A stretch of DNA of 64,000 bases, taken from the NCBI GenBank assembly GCA_963841205.1, contig CAWJCH010000009.1, forward strand, positions 76,220 to 140,219, given 5' to 3'. Position 1 is the stretch's first letter. Each line of letters starts with the position of its first letter. The notes beneath the pieces were generated by a model, which saw only the letters and a program-made list of their open reading frames with translations, did no database searches and was not told the DNA's origin. Made by a program: the position numbers and the translations under genes. Source of the stretch: CAWAWP01 sp963841205 (GTDB lineage Bacteria; Chloroflexota; Ktedonobacteria; Ktedonobacterales; JADMIN01). Of the stretch, positions 8,556 through 18,353 are shown piece by piece.

Positions 8556-8643
8556 GCGCAGACCGTCCCTCTCCCTCGGCGGGAGGGCAGCGGCTGCGGG
8601 TCGAGCCGGTTGGCGTGACGGGGCAGCGTGTCCCCACCTAACG

Positions 8644-8669
8644 AAGAAGACGGCAATTCTCATGCCAAG
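8644..8669 (-). promoter_or_regulatory. Conserved leader motif upstream of receiver 1 (also 9325-9350 for receiver 2)
   Basis: On the minus strand both leaders contain CTTGGCATGNGNATTGC followed by a GTCTT-like stretch, about 105 bases before the receiver start. Both include an ATG that could begin a short peptide (M-R/W-I-A-V-F). In leader 1 that frame runs into the receiver; in leader 2 it stops after 12 codons. Confidence 0.5.
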
Positions 8670-8817
8670 TAGACAACGCTGCTGGAACGGCCAGTCCAAG
8701 CGCGACTGGGATGGGCCCGACCTGCCGCCAGCACGCGCATCGCCCCGGTCGCCCTCGTCATGAGCGTCGCGATGGAGCGGAGGTCGCTGGGGACGCGTCA
8801 GGGACCACCAGCACCCC

Positions 8818-9240
8818 TCATCGCGTCCCAGCGACCGCAGCCACATGCTGGAGGTAGATGACAGCCTCCTCCACCGCGTCGAGCAGGCGATCGAACTCGA
8901 ACGGTTTGCGCACGATGGGGACGCGCTGTTGCAGCAGGAACTGCTGCTGCGCCGGCGAGAGCAGGCGCACGTTCGCAATCATCAGGATGAACCGGTGACG
9001 ACTGAGCTCCGGGCCGCCGGAGGTGAGGGCGTCGAGCAGGCGCAGGCCATCCATGCGCGGCATGCGGTAGTCGGAGAGTACCACCATGGGCACATCGCTC
9101 TGCCGCAAGATCTGCAGCGCCTCCACGCCGTCGCCTGCCTCCGAGATGGGGCCATAGCCCGCTTCCACGAGCGTCATGCGCGCCTCATCGCAGATCGTCC
9201 GGTCGTCGTCAATCACGAGGATGGGAGTCGGTGGCTTCAT
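8818..9240 (-). CDS. Single-domain response regulator (receiver only), paralogue 2
   Basis: A 140-residue receiver domain only. Motifs: VIDDDRT (9-15), phospho-acceptor in LSDYRMPRMDG (about Asp57), FILMIAN at the switch position (Ile instead of the usual Thr/Ser) and IVRKPFEFD with the conserved Lys (about 112). It is about 50 percent identical by eye to paralogue 1, and the two genes follow each other with similar leaders and 3' tails. Start at the ATG 9240. The missing Thr/Ser suggests altered signalling or a degenerate switch. Confidence 0.88.
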   Translation of the reverse strand: MKPPTPILVIDDDRTICDEARMTLVEAGYGPISEAGDGVEALQILRQSDVPMVVLSDYRMPRMDGLRLLDALTSGGPELSRHRFILMIANVRLLSPAQQQFLLQQRVPIVRKPFEFDRLLDAVEEAVIYLQHVAAVAGTR

Positions 9241-9696
9241 GCGAGGCCGTCCTTCCAATGGGAGGGAGGGCGGCGAAAGCACCCCGAACGGGATGAGTTT
9301 GTCCGCTAGCACAGTCCCATAGGGAGAAAGACCGCAATCCACATGCCAAGGAGACGGTGTCGAGGAGGCGTGCGGAATCTGTGACCTGGTGGTGATGCAC
9401 GTCGTCCGCGCCTCTGGCGCGGGGCGTCAGCCCCGCCCCCGGTCGGCGGCGAGGCCCGGCAGGGCGAACCGCCGCGCCCGGGGGTCCCGAACACGGGCGC
9501 GGACTAGGCAAACATAGGTAATTCGTGCCGCGATCCACACCAGATCGCGGCGGGCACAATAGTAGTCTCACGCGCCCTTCTAACTCCAGCATTTCTCATC
9601 GACACTTCCGAGGAGCCCCGAAATGCGGGCGATTCTGCTCACGGCAACCGCCGAAAATGTGACGATAGACGAGTCAGAAGTCGATACCGCCGTCGT
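9241..9696. other. Leader and spacer upstream of receiver 2
   Basis: It holds the conserved leader motif at 9325-9350 and then GC-rich sequence with no supported gene up to the IS605-type right end at 9697. Confidence 0.4.
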
Positions 9697-9952
9697 TATC
9701 AAATACTGTGGCGCGAAGACCCCTCGGTGCACCCACGGGGAGGAAGCGCCGCGCGCCGTCAGGCGCTCCCGACAACCGGACACCAACCGACCAGGTGTGC
9801 CCTACTCGCCCCCCTACCGCAGGGCCTGCGGGAATCGACGCGTGTGGAGGTGGCTTCGGGCCACGACATGACCGTGTAAGACGCTCCTAGCTCGCTAGGT
9901 GAGCGGTGGTCAGCCCAAGAATCCTCCGGCTTCAGCCGTGGGGAGTGGTCAA
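9697..9952 (+). repeat. Solo IS605-type right end (possible omegaRNA remnant), copy A
   Basis: About 250 bases are roughly 95 percent identical to 35537-35792. One frame ends in a TAGPAGIDACGGG-like run, recalling the AGINACGD tail I know from the C-termini of many TnpB proteins. The 3' end is a hairpin (CCTCCGGCT, TC, AGCCGTGGGG) ending GTGGTCAA; IS605-family right ends are often cut at TCAA. No tnpB body or left end is adjacent. The shape fits the stretch that gives rise to omegaRNA in TnpB elements, but no transcript evidence exists. Confidence 0.6.
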
Positions 9953-9953
9953 C

Positions 9954-10463
9954 GATGATGGCTTGCCACCTCCGACCTACGCGCGGATCGCCTACTGGCG
10001 CGAACTCCGTGGTGCCCTGTCGCAGGTGAAAGGCATGGGCGTGGCGGATGATGCGTAGCCCGCCGATCTCGCGCCGTCCAAGCCCACCCTCAAGGTGATG
10101 GCGGAACGTGGCCTCATCGTCCGCCGCCGTCGGTCGTGGCACCTCAAGCGGGGCTGGTATGGCAGGGTTGCGGCCCTTCGCGCTCGGGCGGTACCAACAC
10201 CGAGGCAGTCCATCGCCGAGCGGCCCCGGCCAGACCTGCCGAGCTATGCCGAGCTCGAGGGGTTCGAACAGATCTGCCGCTGGCTTGACGCTCAGCCCGA
10301 ACGGAGGGCACGTCTGCCGTTCGTCGGCCTCCGCGAGCAATTGGAGGCCGAGAGCGAGGTGCCGAGATTTCGTCGCTCCACCTCATGCGTAAATTCCGCC
10401 TCGCTCGCCACACCTCGACCTGCGAGTGGGCACTGTCACCGACCTGGAAGCACCGCCTCCTAG
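9954..10463 (+). pseudogene. Unknown gene with an in-frame stop, abutting the solo right end
   Basis: One frame reads LPPPTYARIAYWRELRGALS and continues to TAG at 10056-10058, then resumes in the same frame with a basic stretch (RGLIVRRRRSWHLKRGWYGR) and ends at 10463. The first bases directly abut the solo IS605-type end at 9952, so its 5' part was probably lost there. The basic segment looks like nucleic-acid binding. It lies just before, and overlaps, the Rep-like gene; it may have been its partner. Family not recognised. Confidence 0.4.
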
Positions 10464-12181
10464 ACCTATGGAACGGCGTGGATCAGGAGGTCCGCGAACA
10501 GTTCCCGATACAGCCGACGCCGTCGGACCCCTACGTGGTCGCGGCAGGGATCGACACGTGGTACCTCAACCGCATCGACCCCGGCGGGCTGCCCGCGACC
10601 CTGCGCCGCGAACTGGACGAACTGCAACAGCAAGCCGCAGAGGATGAAGAGGAGGTCGACGCCCGCTGGGTCTACGACTGCGCGCCGCTGCGGATGTACC
10701 GTGCGGGCGTCAGCACCGACCAGGGCGGCGGCGTCTCCTGGTCCTACATCCTCCGCAACAATTCGCTCGCGCTCCTCGTCCGCAAGGCGCCGCTCGGGGG
10801 GTGTCGCCCAGGCCCGATTGGGCTCTGAATGCCTCTGGCGCCTCACCCCTCGGCGGGCATTAGACGAGGTCGACGCGCTCGTCAGGAGGATGTGGGCCAG
10901 TCCGATCCCCTTCCGCCGCGATCGGAAGTCGGATCCCGCCCGGTGGCAGGTCTCCCAGGTGCATTTGGCGGTGGACGTCGCCAATGCGCCGTTGGAAGCT
11001 GAACAGGTCAGTCGGTATGTCTCCCGCTCCCGGACTCTGGCGGTCTACGAGGCGGCGAAGTCCGAGGTGGATCAGTTGATGCGCGCGATCCATGGCGGGG
11101 ACGCGGAGGACCTGGAGCCGCTCGCGCTGGACTGGGGCGAGCTCTACGAGGACGACGCCTACGACGTACTCGATCCCTTCGACGACTTGGTCCCGGAGCG
11201 CGATCGCGACGTCGAGCCGGTGCCGGTCGAGGAGCGGGCGGTGACGACCTTCCGCTCCGGGCAATGTATCTCGGGCATGACCTTCTCGCCGGGCGGCGAC
11301 GTTTCGATGGTTCTCTACGACAAGCCCTTGCAGGCCCGGGTCTCGGGCAGGCGCCACATGGAGCCGATCTGGGCCGGCGCGGGCTGGACTCCCGGGGTGT
11401 CCGTCACGCGCCACGAGGCGCGGTTGCGTCGCCCCGCCGTCCGCGAGCTGGGATTGCCGCATGATCTGCGCCCCTGCCTGGACGACCCGTGGGAGTTCCT
11501 CGAGCACCAGAACGACGTCTTCGCCGCCGTCGTCGGCCGCGCCGAGAGCCCTGCCCCGACGCGGTGGACGTGGCGTGGATCCGGCGCGTCATGCCCGAAG
11601 GCTCCGACTCCCGGCGGTCCCGCTGGCCGACCGACCCGGTCTGGCGGGTGGTCCAGTCCGCCACCTTCGCCGACGCGCCGACCGAGGCGCGCCGCCTGAT
11701 CCGTCGCAAGCAGCGCGGGTACGACGTGAAGGTGCTGGATCACGGCCAGTACGGCTACTTGGCCAGCCGGACGGCGATCCTGCACTCCAACGGCGGGCAA
11801 TGGACGCTCTCGCGCGCGCTCGGCGAAGCGCTGCCCCAGTTGGAGGCGGTCGAGCGGGAGCAGGGCATCGACTTCGGCACGCTGGTGCGCGAGCGGCGGC
11901 GCCAGCGAGGCCTGCCCCTTCCGATCGCCGAGAAGGTGCTGCCCTTCCGCTCCAGCACCTCTCCCGAAGCGTCACCCTGCGAGCCGGTGCACACGGGCGC
12001 CGAAGTCCGCGTGGCGGAAGCCTGGGAGCGCCTCGACGCAGCCGAGCGGTCAGGACGGTCGCCGCGCACCCTGCGGGCCCTCGAGGTGGCGTGCCTGGAG
12101 GCGCTCGAGGGATTGGAATCGCCTGGCGCCGTCTCGCGGGACAGCGAGCCGTTGCACCAGGGTCACGCTGATAGAAGGTAA
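10385..12181 (+). pseudogene. Replication-initiator-like protein (Rep), broken by two frameshifts
   Basis: Three consecutive frames make one protein of about 600 residues: 10385-10800, 10800-11555 and 11555-12181. Shifts fall at a G6 run near 10795 and near 11560. Recognisable segments are AAGIDTWYLNRIDP, WQVSQVHLAVDVANAPL and GGDVSMVLYDKPLQARVSG with KRHMEPIW-like sequence after it. I associate these with rolling-circle-type Rep proteins of Ktedonobacteria elements, where VHLAVD would hold the metal-binding acidic residue and LYDK the Tyr-Lys pair. The family call is a recall. It is inactive as read unless the indels are sequencing errors. Confidence 0.5.
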
Positions 12182-12197
12182 CGGATGGACTGGCGCG

Positions 12198-12539
12198 TCA
12201 GCACGCTTGCGTTCCCGACCATTCCACCGCGCTCGGCGTCTCGTCCGACGCAGAGCATAGGCGGATGTGCATGCTCAACGCGGGGGGCGGCGCGGGCCCG
12301 TCCTCTGGTGGCGGCCACGAGAGTCGGTAGTGGACACCCTTCACCGTGACCTCGACGTGCCCGATGTGGGCAGGGTGTGGGATATCGCTCCAGAACGTTG
12401 GACTGAAGCAGCGTATGTCCCGTTCATTGGGGCTCATCGCCACGTCGCGAATGTCTCGCTGATCGATGCGATGGTCCCTCCATATGCCGGCCCCATCGTA
12501 CGTCGTGACGACGATCTGATAGTCACCTGCTGAGAGCAT
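12198..12539 (-). CDS. Hypothetical protein
   Basis: A 113-residue protein starting MLSAGDYQIVVTTYDGAGIW, with beta-rich sequence (HIGHVEVTVKGVHYRLSWPP) and a proline-rich C-terminal third. No family recognised, no signal peptide. The ATG at 12539 has only a weak GAAGAG site. It is last of three minus-strand genes (12951-13301, 12589-12831, 12198-12539) with similar orientation and spacing, likely one transcript of accessory genes. Confidence 0.55.
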   Translation of the reverse strand: MLSAGDYQIVVTTYDGAGIWRDHRIDQRDIRDVAMSPNERDIRCFSPTFWSDIPHPAHIGHVEVTVKGVHYRLSWPPPEDGPAPPPALSMHIRLCSASDETPSAVEWSGTQAC

Positions 12540-12588
12540 AGTTGGCTCTTCTTTCGTGCACCGATCGGGCGATCCCGGTATGTTCACG

Positions 12589-12831
12589 CTAATCGGTCAT
12601 CACTGTGGCCCAGCGGTCCACGCCACTGCGGGAGACCGTCACGCGGGGCTGCTCGACGATCGTCGGCCCGAAGGCGTCGAAGTGGTAGATCATCGCTCGG
12701 CCGACCCCCTCCGTCACGAGGAGGCGCACCCAGGCCTCCTCATCGCCGAAGCGCGCGCGGATGAATGCAGCGGCTGCTTTGGTGGCGAGTTCGCGCTCTT
12801 CCGCCCGCGCCTGACCCTCACTGCTGCTCAT
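12589..12831 (-). CDS. Hypothetical small protein
   Basis: An 80-residue protein with a charged helical first half (EGQARAEERELATKAAAAFI) and a beta-rich second half ending RWATVMTD. A clear GGAGGAAAG site supports the ATG at 12831; a long open extension upstream is rejected for composition. Middle gene of the three-gene minus-strand group. A 15-bp tandem duplication (12844-12873) overlaps its ribosome-binding region. Family unknown. Confidence 0.65.
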   Translation of the reverse strand: MSSSEGQARAEERELATKAAAAFIRARFGDEEAWVRLLVTEGVGRAMIYHFDAFGPTIVEQPRVTVSRSGVDRWATVMTD

Positions 12832-12950
12832 GTTGTACTTTCCTCCTCTGGAGCGGACCCCTCTGGAGCGGACACGGAGTAAACGCATCGACGGTCGTGA
12901 GCGCCGCCCACGGGGAAACCCGGGACGCCAACCCATCGTGGCGGCGCACG

Positions 12951-13301
12951 TCAATAGCCAAGCATACGATCGAACGCCTTGTCCAAGGTGCTCGCCTGCT
13001 CGGGTCGCTTCTGCGAGGCCTCGAAGGCGCGCAGGTGACCATAGCCGGGCACTTCGCGGTGGCTGATCGATCGGCCGAGGGTGCCGTAGTTGATCGAGCA
13101 GGTCCTGGTGCCATTGAGCAGCACGCTCCACTCGATCCAGGCGGGATCGCGGAGCACGCCCGGCGACTCGACGTGCATGTTGGCGAGCAGCGCCACGGAC
13201 TCCCATTGCGAGGGCCGATAGGCGCCGGGCGCGTCGGAGTGGACGTAGAACCCCGTGCCGAGATCGACCACTTCTTGTATACAGTCTTGTACCGTCGTCA
13301 T
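12951..13301 (-). CDS. Hypothetical protein
   Basis: A 116-residue cytoplasmic protein, MTTVQDCIQEVVDLGTGFYV at the start, with SVALLANMHVESPGVLRD and WSVLLNGTRTCSINYGTLGR in the middle. I do not recognise it. GGAGCC upstream supports the ATG at 13301. It heads the three-gene minus-strand group next to the Rep-like pseudogene, so it may belong to an element cargo. Confidence 0.65.
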   Translation of the reverse strand: MTTVQDCIQEVVDLGTGFYVHSDAPGAYRPSQWESVALLANMHVESPGVLRDPAWIEWSVLLNGTRTCSINYGTLGRSISHREVPGYGHLRAFEASQKRPEQASTLDKAFDRMLGY

Positions 13302-14003
13302 GGGTGGCTCCTTCTGCTACTGTGGTGGCGTAGGCGCCTCAGGCAGGCGTTTATACGAGCGGGATTCGGTGGGCGCGACCTGGTATGGCTCTCGTCACCC
13401 TGGCGCCGCGAGCGAGTCGATGATCCCGCTCAAGGGCGAGATCGGCTCCGCACGCATGTATGACGTGCGTGGCGCGGCGAGCGGCGAAAGGTGGAGCGCA
13501 TCGCCGAACCGCGAGGCGCGGAGTGGACGATCCGTCGGGGCACCGAAAAGAAGTCGACGCTTGTCGCCTTCGCCTGTGCGACGGAGGGGAGCGTCAGGAA
13601 AGCGGCCGTGGCCAACGAGCCATCGGGATGCCATGCGCGCCACCACTGTTCCCGCGAGAAGGGGCTGCCGCGGAGCGGAGAAGAGGAGAAGGTGGGGGAA
13701 CTCGTCACGTACGGGTGCGCTGCGCCACGTTCAACCTCGCCCCCACACCGCCACTAGCGGGGAGTCTCGCGGGCGTCAGATGGAACTGGCATCTGGTGCT
13801 GACAGCGCATGCGCTGCCATCGCGACCACTGTGAACCAATGGCCCGAGTATACCACGCTTGGCGTCGCAGCCGAGCATGCAGGCGCAGACAGGTGAGCGG
13901 TGCGCCGTGACGGTACGCGGTCTGGGAGGTTAGCCCGCACGTTCCGCGGAGGCGACGGTGCGGTAGACACCATCCAGCGGGCGGCGGCGCTCCGACTGCG
14001 TCT
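13302..14003. other. Region without a supported gene
   Basis: About 700 bases with only short or low-quality frames. I see no RNA gene; the sequence is intergenic or decayed. Confidence 0.4.
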
Positions 14004-14369
14004 CTAGTTGAGCAGATTGTGCGGGGCGGAGCGGCCGGCTGGGGCCACGGGTGCTGACCCATAGTTCACCAGATCGCCCGTGAAGGCGATGAAGGGGAGG
14101 TCGCCGACGTGGGTGTCGTACGAGGCAATCAAGGTCTGGTCGAAGTCCTTCAAGGACGCCTCGATCATCCTGGTCGCCTGCTCCGCTTGGTGATGGGTCT
14201 GCCAGATGCTGCAGGAGATGGCGGTGGAATCGCTGGTCCTGGCGATGGTGAAGGCGACAAAGCCGAGCGCCTCGCGATAGGTGGGGAGCAGTTCTCTCTC
14301 CACTGCTAGCAAGAATTCGCGGAGTCTTCCGGGCCTGCAGGAGATCGTCGCGATATTGGTATAGTGCAT
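14004..14369 (-). CDS. ABM-fold (dimeric alpha/beta barrel) protein, paralogue 1
   Basis: A 121-residue protein, MHYTNIATISCRPGRLREFL at the start, with GFVAFTIARTSDSTAISCSI then W-Q-T, matching small ABM/EthD-like ferredoxin folds (antibiotic biosynthesis monooxygenase superfamily). It is a clear paralogue of 14997-15341. Such proteins act as monooxygenases, or simply bind small ligands; no catalytic residue can be named. Its start is preceded by the 110-base leader shared with two other genes, and no ordinary ribosome-binding site is visible before the ATG. Confidence 0.75.
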   Translation of the reverse strand: MHYTNIATISCRPGRLREFLLAVERELLPTYREALGFVAFTIARTSDSTAISCSIWQTHHQAEQATRMIEASLKDFDQTLIASYDTHVGDLPFIAFTGDLVNYGSAPVAPAGRSAPHNLLN

Positions 14370-14478
14370 GTCGGGCTCGATTCTGTTCCGGCACGGCCGT
14401 CATCAAGAGCGCCTCAATCAGCGTACCAGAACGGAGCGGGAGCCTCGTCAGCAAGGCACCTATGCCATGCTATGTCAA
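14370..14478 (-). promoter_or_regulatory. Shared leader, copy L2
   Basis: From TTGACATA (14478-14471, minus strand) to the ATG at 14369. The last 76 bases are about 85 percent identical to leaders L1 (14887-14996) and L3 (18540-18649). Shared core: GCTCCCGC, CCGTTCTGGT and CTTGATGACGGCCGTGCCGG followed by AACAGAA. A short overlapping frame M-T-A-V-P-E-Q begins 34 bases before the main ATG and lies out of frame with it. Confidence 0.75.
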
Positions 14479-14886
14479 GTAGGCAGCCAGAGAGTAGGAG
14501 TGCGCGCGGGCTACTCCGCCCGTCGTCGCGCTCCTCACCTGGGACTGAACGCTGTGGCCTCAGGCGACCTGCGGCGACGCGCTCGCCGAGGCCAGGCGGC
14601 TCATCCGCCGCACGCAGCGCGGGAGAGGATGTGGCGGTGATGGCCCGAGTCCAGTTCGGCTGCCTGGTGAGCTGCGTGGCCTAACTTCAACCGAACCACG
14701 GGGACTGATCGCTCTCCCAGGCCCTGGGTGAGGGACTGCCCGCCCTACGGGCGCCGGAGACCAAGAAGATGCGGGCAGGCCAAGATTTTGGCGAGCTGAT
14801 GCGCGAGCGGCGTCGTGCCGCCGGAGCAATTCGATAAATACTGTAGAGCCACGCTGATACGGTAAATTCTCTCTGCGGGTGATTGC
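14479..14886. other. Spacer between two divergent leaders
   Basis: No supported gene. TTCGATAAATACTG at 14830-14843 recurs at 18487-18500, in both cases 44-53 bases upstream of the TTGACATA that begins a shared leader. Confidence 0.5.
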
Positions 14887-14996
14887 TTGACATAAAATAG
14901 AATGCGTGACATGCTCTAGGCGCTCCCGCAACCGTTCTGGTGCGCCCAATGACGTGCTCTTGATGACGGCCGTGCCGGAACAGAATCGAGACGAAC
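14887..14996 (+). promoter_or_regulatory. Shared leader, copy L1
   Basis: From TTGACATA (14887-14894) to the ATG at 14997, exactly 110 bases, as in L3. It contains the same core and an out-of-frame ATG 34 bases before the main start (MTAVPEQNR). Confidence 0.75.
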
Positions 14997-15341
14997 ATGC
15001 AGTATACACACGTCGCAACGATCACCACCAAGTCGGGACAGATGCGCGACTTCTTGCGCAAAATCGAGACCGACTTGCTCCCCCTTGCTCGTACAGAGCC
15101 CGGATTCGTGGCCTTCACCGTCGCCAAGGCGAATGAGTCCACCGTGGTCTCCATCGCCATCTGGCAGACGCGCGATCAGGCCGAACGGTCGATGAAATCG
15201 TTCGACAAATGGATCAAGGAAGATGCCGGCCAGCTGGTCGCGTCCGTCCAAGGTCACGTCGGCGAACTCCCGTTCTTCGCCCTCACGAGTGATCCCAACA
15301 CCTTTGCGTCGCAGGTTCCCGTGGCCGGTGCGCGCAGCTAA
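14997..15341 (+). CDS. ABM-fold (dimeric alpha/beta barrel) protein, paralogue 2
   Basis: A 114-residue protein, MQYTHVATITTKSGQMRDFL, with PGFVAFTVAKANESTVVSIA then IWQT and a helical C-terminal half; about 40 percent identical to the divergent paralogue at 14004-14369. Same fold and uncertainties. Upstream it carries leader L1. A hairpin terminator follows at 15411. Duplication of gene plus leader is the simplest origin of the pair. Confidence 0.78.
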   Translation: MQYTHVATITTKSGQMRDFLRKIETDLLPLARTEPGFVAFTVAKANESTVVSIAIWQTRDQAERSMKSFDKWIKEDAGQLVASVQGHVGELPFFALTSDPNTFASQVPVAGARS

Positions 15342-15410
15342 TCACGCACCCTTTGTCCTGGCGACCGCATACGCTCCGAGCGCTCGGCCGACCAGGCAAT
15401 ATGACCACAA

Positions 15411-15443
15411 GACGGCTCCCCCACGTTACGTGAGGGAGCCGTC
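15411..15443 (+). terminator. Hairpin terminator
   Basis: Stem GACGGCTCCC / GGGAGCCGTC with an inner CACGTTACGTG loop, 70 bases after the stop at 15341. The T-tract is poor (GCTATG), so termination strength is uncertain. Confidence 0.55.
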
Positions 15444-15610
15444 GCTATGCCCACCTGTCATCCCTGATCCGTCATCTTGGGAAGCAGTGCCCATGCATTC
15501 AGTGTGCTGTCGAGCTTGGACCGCGATACCTCTGCTGCGGCGCTGCCGGTTTATTCGCTATCCACGGCTACCGATCTCCCACACTCTGTCCCAACATGAC
15601 CAATCGGGGA

Positions 15611-15799
15611 TTAGGCGTAGTCGGTGATGCCCCGGCGCTCGAGCTCGCGCGCGATGTGGCGCAGGGCACTCGCCGTTGACTCGAAGACGCCGTCACTGGA
15701 AGCGTTGTTGTGATCAGCAAGGCATGTCCAGTACATGGCGATGACTTCTTCATCGCCGAACTCTTGGATGCGCTGGCGTCGCTCCACAGTGGTCTGCAT
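15611..15799 (-). CDS. Hypothetical small protein
   Basis: A 62-residue protein, MQTTVERRQRIQEFGDEEVI, ending in a helical segment (ALRHIARELERRGITDYA). AGGAG upstream supports the ATG at 15799. No family recognised. Confidence 0.6.
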   Translation of the reverse strand: MQTTVERRQRIQEFGDEEVIAMYWTCLADHNNASSDGVFESTASALRHIARELERRGITDYA

Positions 15800-16073
15800 C
15801 AAGTAGCTCCTAGAGGCCTGCTCCCTTGAACAGTACCGAGCCCGGATGGGCAGCGACTTCACGCTCGTCGAGCTCGTTAGCAAGCAAGATCTGTGCCGTT
15901 TGGAGCTCGTCGTAGGTCGCGTCGTCCGGTGTGTATTGGTCGTACTGAGCTGTGCCCGACTGTGGAAGGCCTGCTCGACGGGTTGGAGGAAGCCTATCTC
16001 ATGGAATTGGCGACATCAGGTGGCTGCTTCCTCGCGCAGGGGCGCCAGAGCGAGGCCGAGTTGGGAGGGTGAG
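15800..16073. other. Intergenic region with possible gene fragment
   Basis: A plus-strand frame at about 15930-16074 reads VEGLLDGLEEAYLMELATSG and stops, with no start or ribosome site. It looks like the tail of a lost gene. Confidence 0.3.
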
Positions 16074-16430
16074 TTAGGCCACGATCAGGAAGATGTGCGG
16101 ACGGGCGGCATCCACGAGCACGGTGACGGGCTCGCCGCGTCGGCCGATCGATCGTGCGCCGCGCTGAACGTACGTCGTGAGCCTGCCGCTCACCGGATCG
16201 ACGCCGGAGGCCGAGGTGACGTGGATGCGCCCACCACCCGCAATGCGCACCTCGGTGATGGTCGCCTGCGCCCGCAGGCCGCTGTGCAGCAACTCGCCGC
16301 GCGCCTCCGGACTCGCGGGTTGCATCGGACTTCCCCCGCGCAGGCGAGGCACGACCAGCCGCGCCGCGACGACGAGGAGCAGCAGGACCGCTGCAAGTCC
16401 CGCGGCAAGCAGAATCGGAGACATGAGCAT
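16074..16430 (-). CDS. Membrane-anchored protein with beta-rich cytoplasmic or extracytoplasmic domain
   Basis: A 118-residue protein with one N-terminal membrane helix (ILLAAGLAAVLLLLVVAARL, residues 5-24) and a soluble domain of about 75 residues (AQATITEVRIAGGGRIHVTS, then DAARPHIFLI). The architecture recalls DUF3592-like membrane proteins. AGAGGA lies upstream of the ATG at 16430. No partner gene is visible. Confidence 0.65.
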   Translation of the reverse strand: MLMSPILLAAGLAAVLLLLVVAARLVVPRLRGGSPMQPASPEARGELLHSGLRAQATITEVRIAGGGRIHVTSASGVDPVSGRLTTYVQRGARSIGRRGEPVTVLVDAARPHIFLIVA

Positions 16431-16547
16431 CGCCGGGTCCTCTCTTGTTCAGCGCGCAGCGTCGGTACGCTCGACGTGAGGCGGCGCGATCGGCGCGGCC
16501 CCACGAGACTTTACCCCTCCCCTATCAACCACCTAGCGTACTCGTGC

Positions 16548-17520
<973 letters not shown>

Positions 17521-17587
17521 CGGGTTCCTGATTTCCACAGAAGATGGGCGTGGTTGAGAGCGCACAAAGTCTAGGCTCTCGTGGGGG

Positions 17588-18088
17588 CTAGAAGGCGGGA
17601 GCGTGTCCAGACCCGATGGGGACTGGCCCATCGATCATGACGCGGCGCGCGGCGGAGGTGACGGCAGCCAGTAGGTCGTCGATGTCGAACGGTTTGAGGA
17701 CGATCGGCACTCCGAGGGCGAGTGCCAAGCCCAACGTGTGCCCGATCGCACCAGCCGAGGTGGGCTGGGTCGAGAGCAACACGAGGCCATGGCGCTTGGT
17801 GTGCGCCGCGCTCCTGAGGGTGCGTTGGAGCGCGCGTTGCAGCAGCAGTACGTCTCGCGGATGTGGCATGCTCACATCAAGCAATATCACGAGCGCGCCG
17901 GGGTGGCTGCGCAGATAGCGCCGGGCTTCTTGCCACGTCGTCGCGTCGGAAACGCGGTAGCCGGCATCCTCCAGCAAGACCCGGAGCGCGAGGCGGATGC
18001 CTTCGTCGGCGTCCACGACGAGGGCATCTGGCAGGGTCACTGGCACGGTGGTCGGGAGGATCGCTAGTGCGCGGTGTTGTGGGGGCAT
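17588..18088 (-). CDS. Single-domain response regulator (receiver only), paralogue 3
   Basis: A receiver of about 166 residues if it starts at the ATG at 18088. Visible: VVDADEG (acidic pocket), ILLDVSMPHPRD (phospho-acceptor Asp), VLLST at the switch position and VLKPFDIDDLL with the conserved Lys. It has no output domain and no adjacent kinase. Relative to paralogue 4 the protein differs at about 40 percent of positions, yet the 276 bases around and before the start are identical in both. Because the shared leader is read in different frames, the start could also be a downstream GTG. Confidence 0.85.
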   Translation of the reverse strand: MPPQHRALAILPTTVPVTLPDALVVDADEGIRLALRVLLEDAGYRVSDATTWQEARRYLRSHPGALVILLDVSMPHPRDVLLLQRALQRTLRSAAHTKRHGLVLLSTQPTSAGAIGHTLGLALALGVPIVLKPFDIDDLLAAVTSAARRVMIDGPVPIGSGHAPAF

Positions 18089-18353
18089 GAGGCCCCGCCT
18101 TCCCGCGAGAGGAGTGGCACAAAAATGGCCATGCACACCCGCTTCGTCTGGTAGAAGCAGGTACACATGACCGGTGAACGGTGCAGTTGTACACGACTGA
18201 CGCCCAGTGCCACGACAACCCGGAATGTGGGCTATACTTGCGGCAGGCCGCCCCTGCTGATATCAGGGGTGCGTTTAGTGGGTGTCGGGTGTTTATCGCA
18301 CCTGGCGCTCACGACCCATTTGAGTGGGCTTTCGCTCCCGCAAGTATAGCACA
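18078..18353. repeat. 276-bp perfect repeat (leader of receiver 3), copy 1
   Basis: Every base from 18078 to 18353 matches 28480-28755. The repeat covers the first few codons and the upstream leader of each receiver gene. Inside it, GCTATACTTGCGG (18231-18243) and CCGCAAGTATAGC (18338-18350) are perfect 13-bp inverted repeats bounding 120 bases. Confidence 0.95.

Noticed and set aside
14887..14926. TTGACATA in the leaders as a normal -35 with -10 at 17 bases
   Set aside because: No -10-like hexamer lies at 16-19 bases in any of the three copies; TAGAAT-like sequence is too close.
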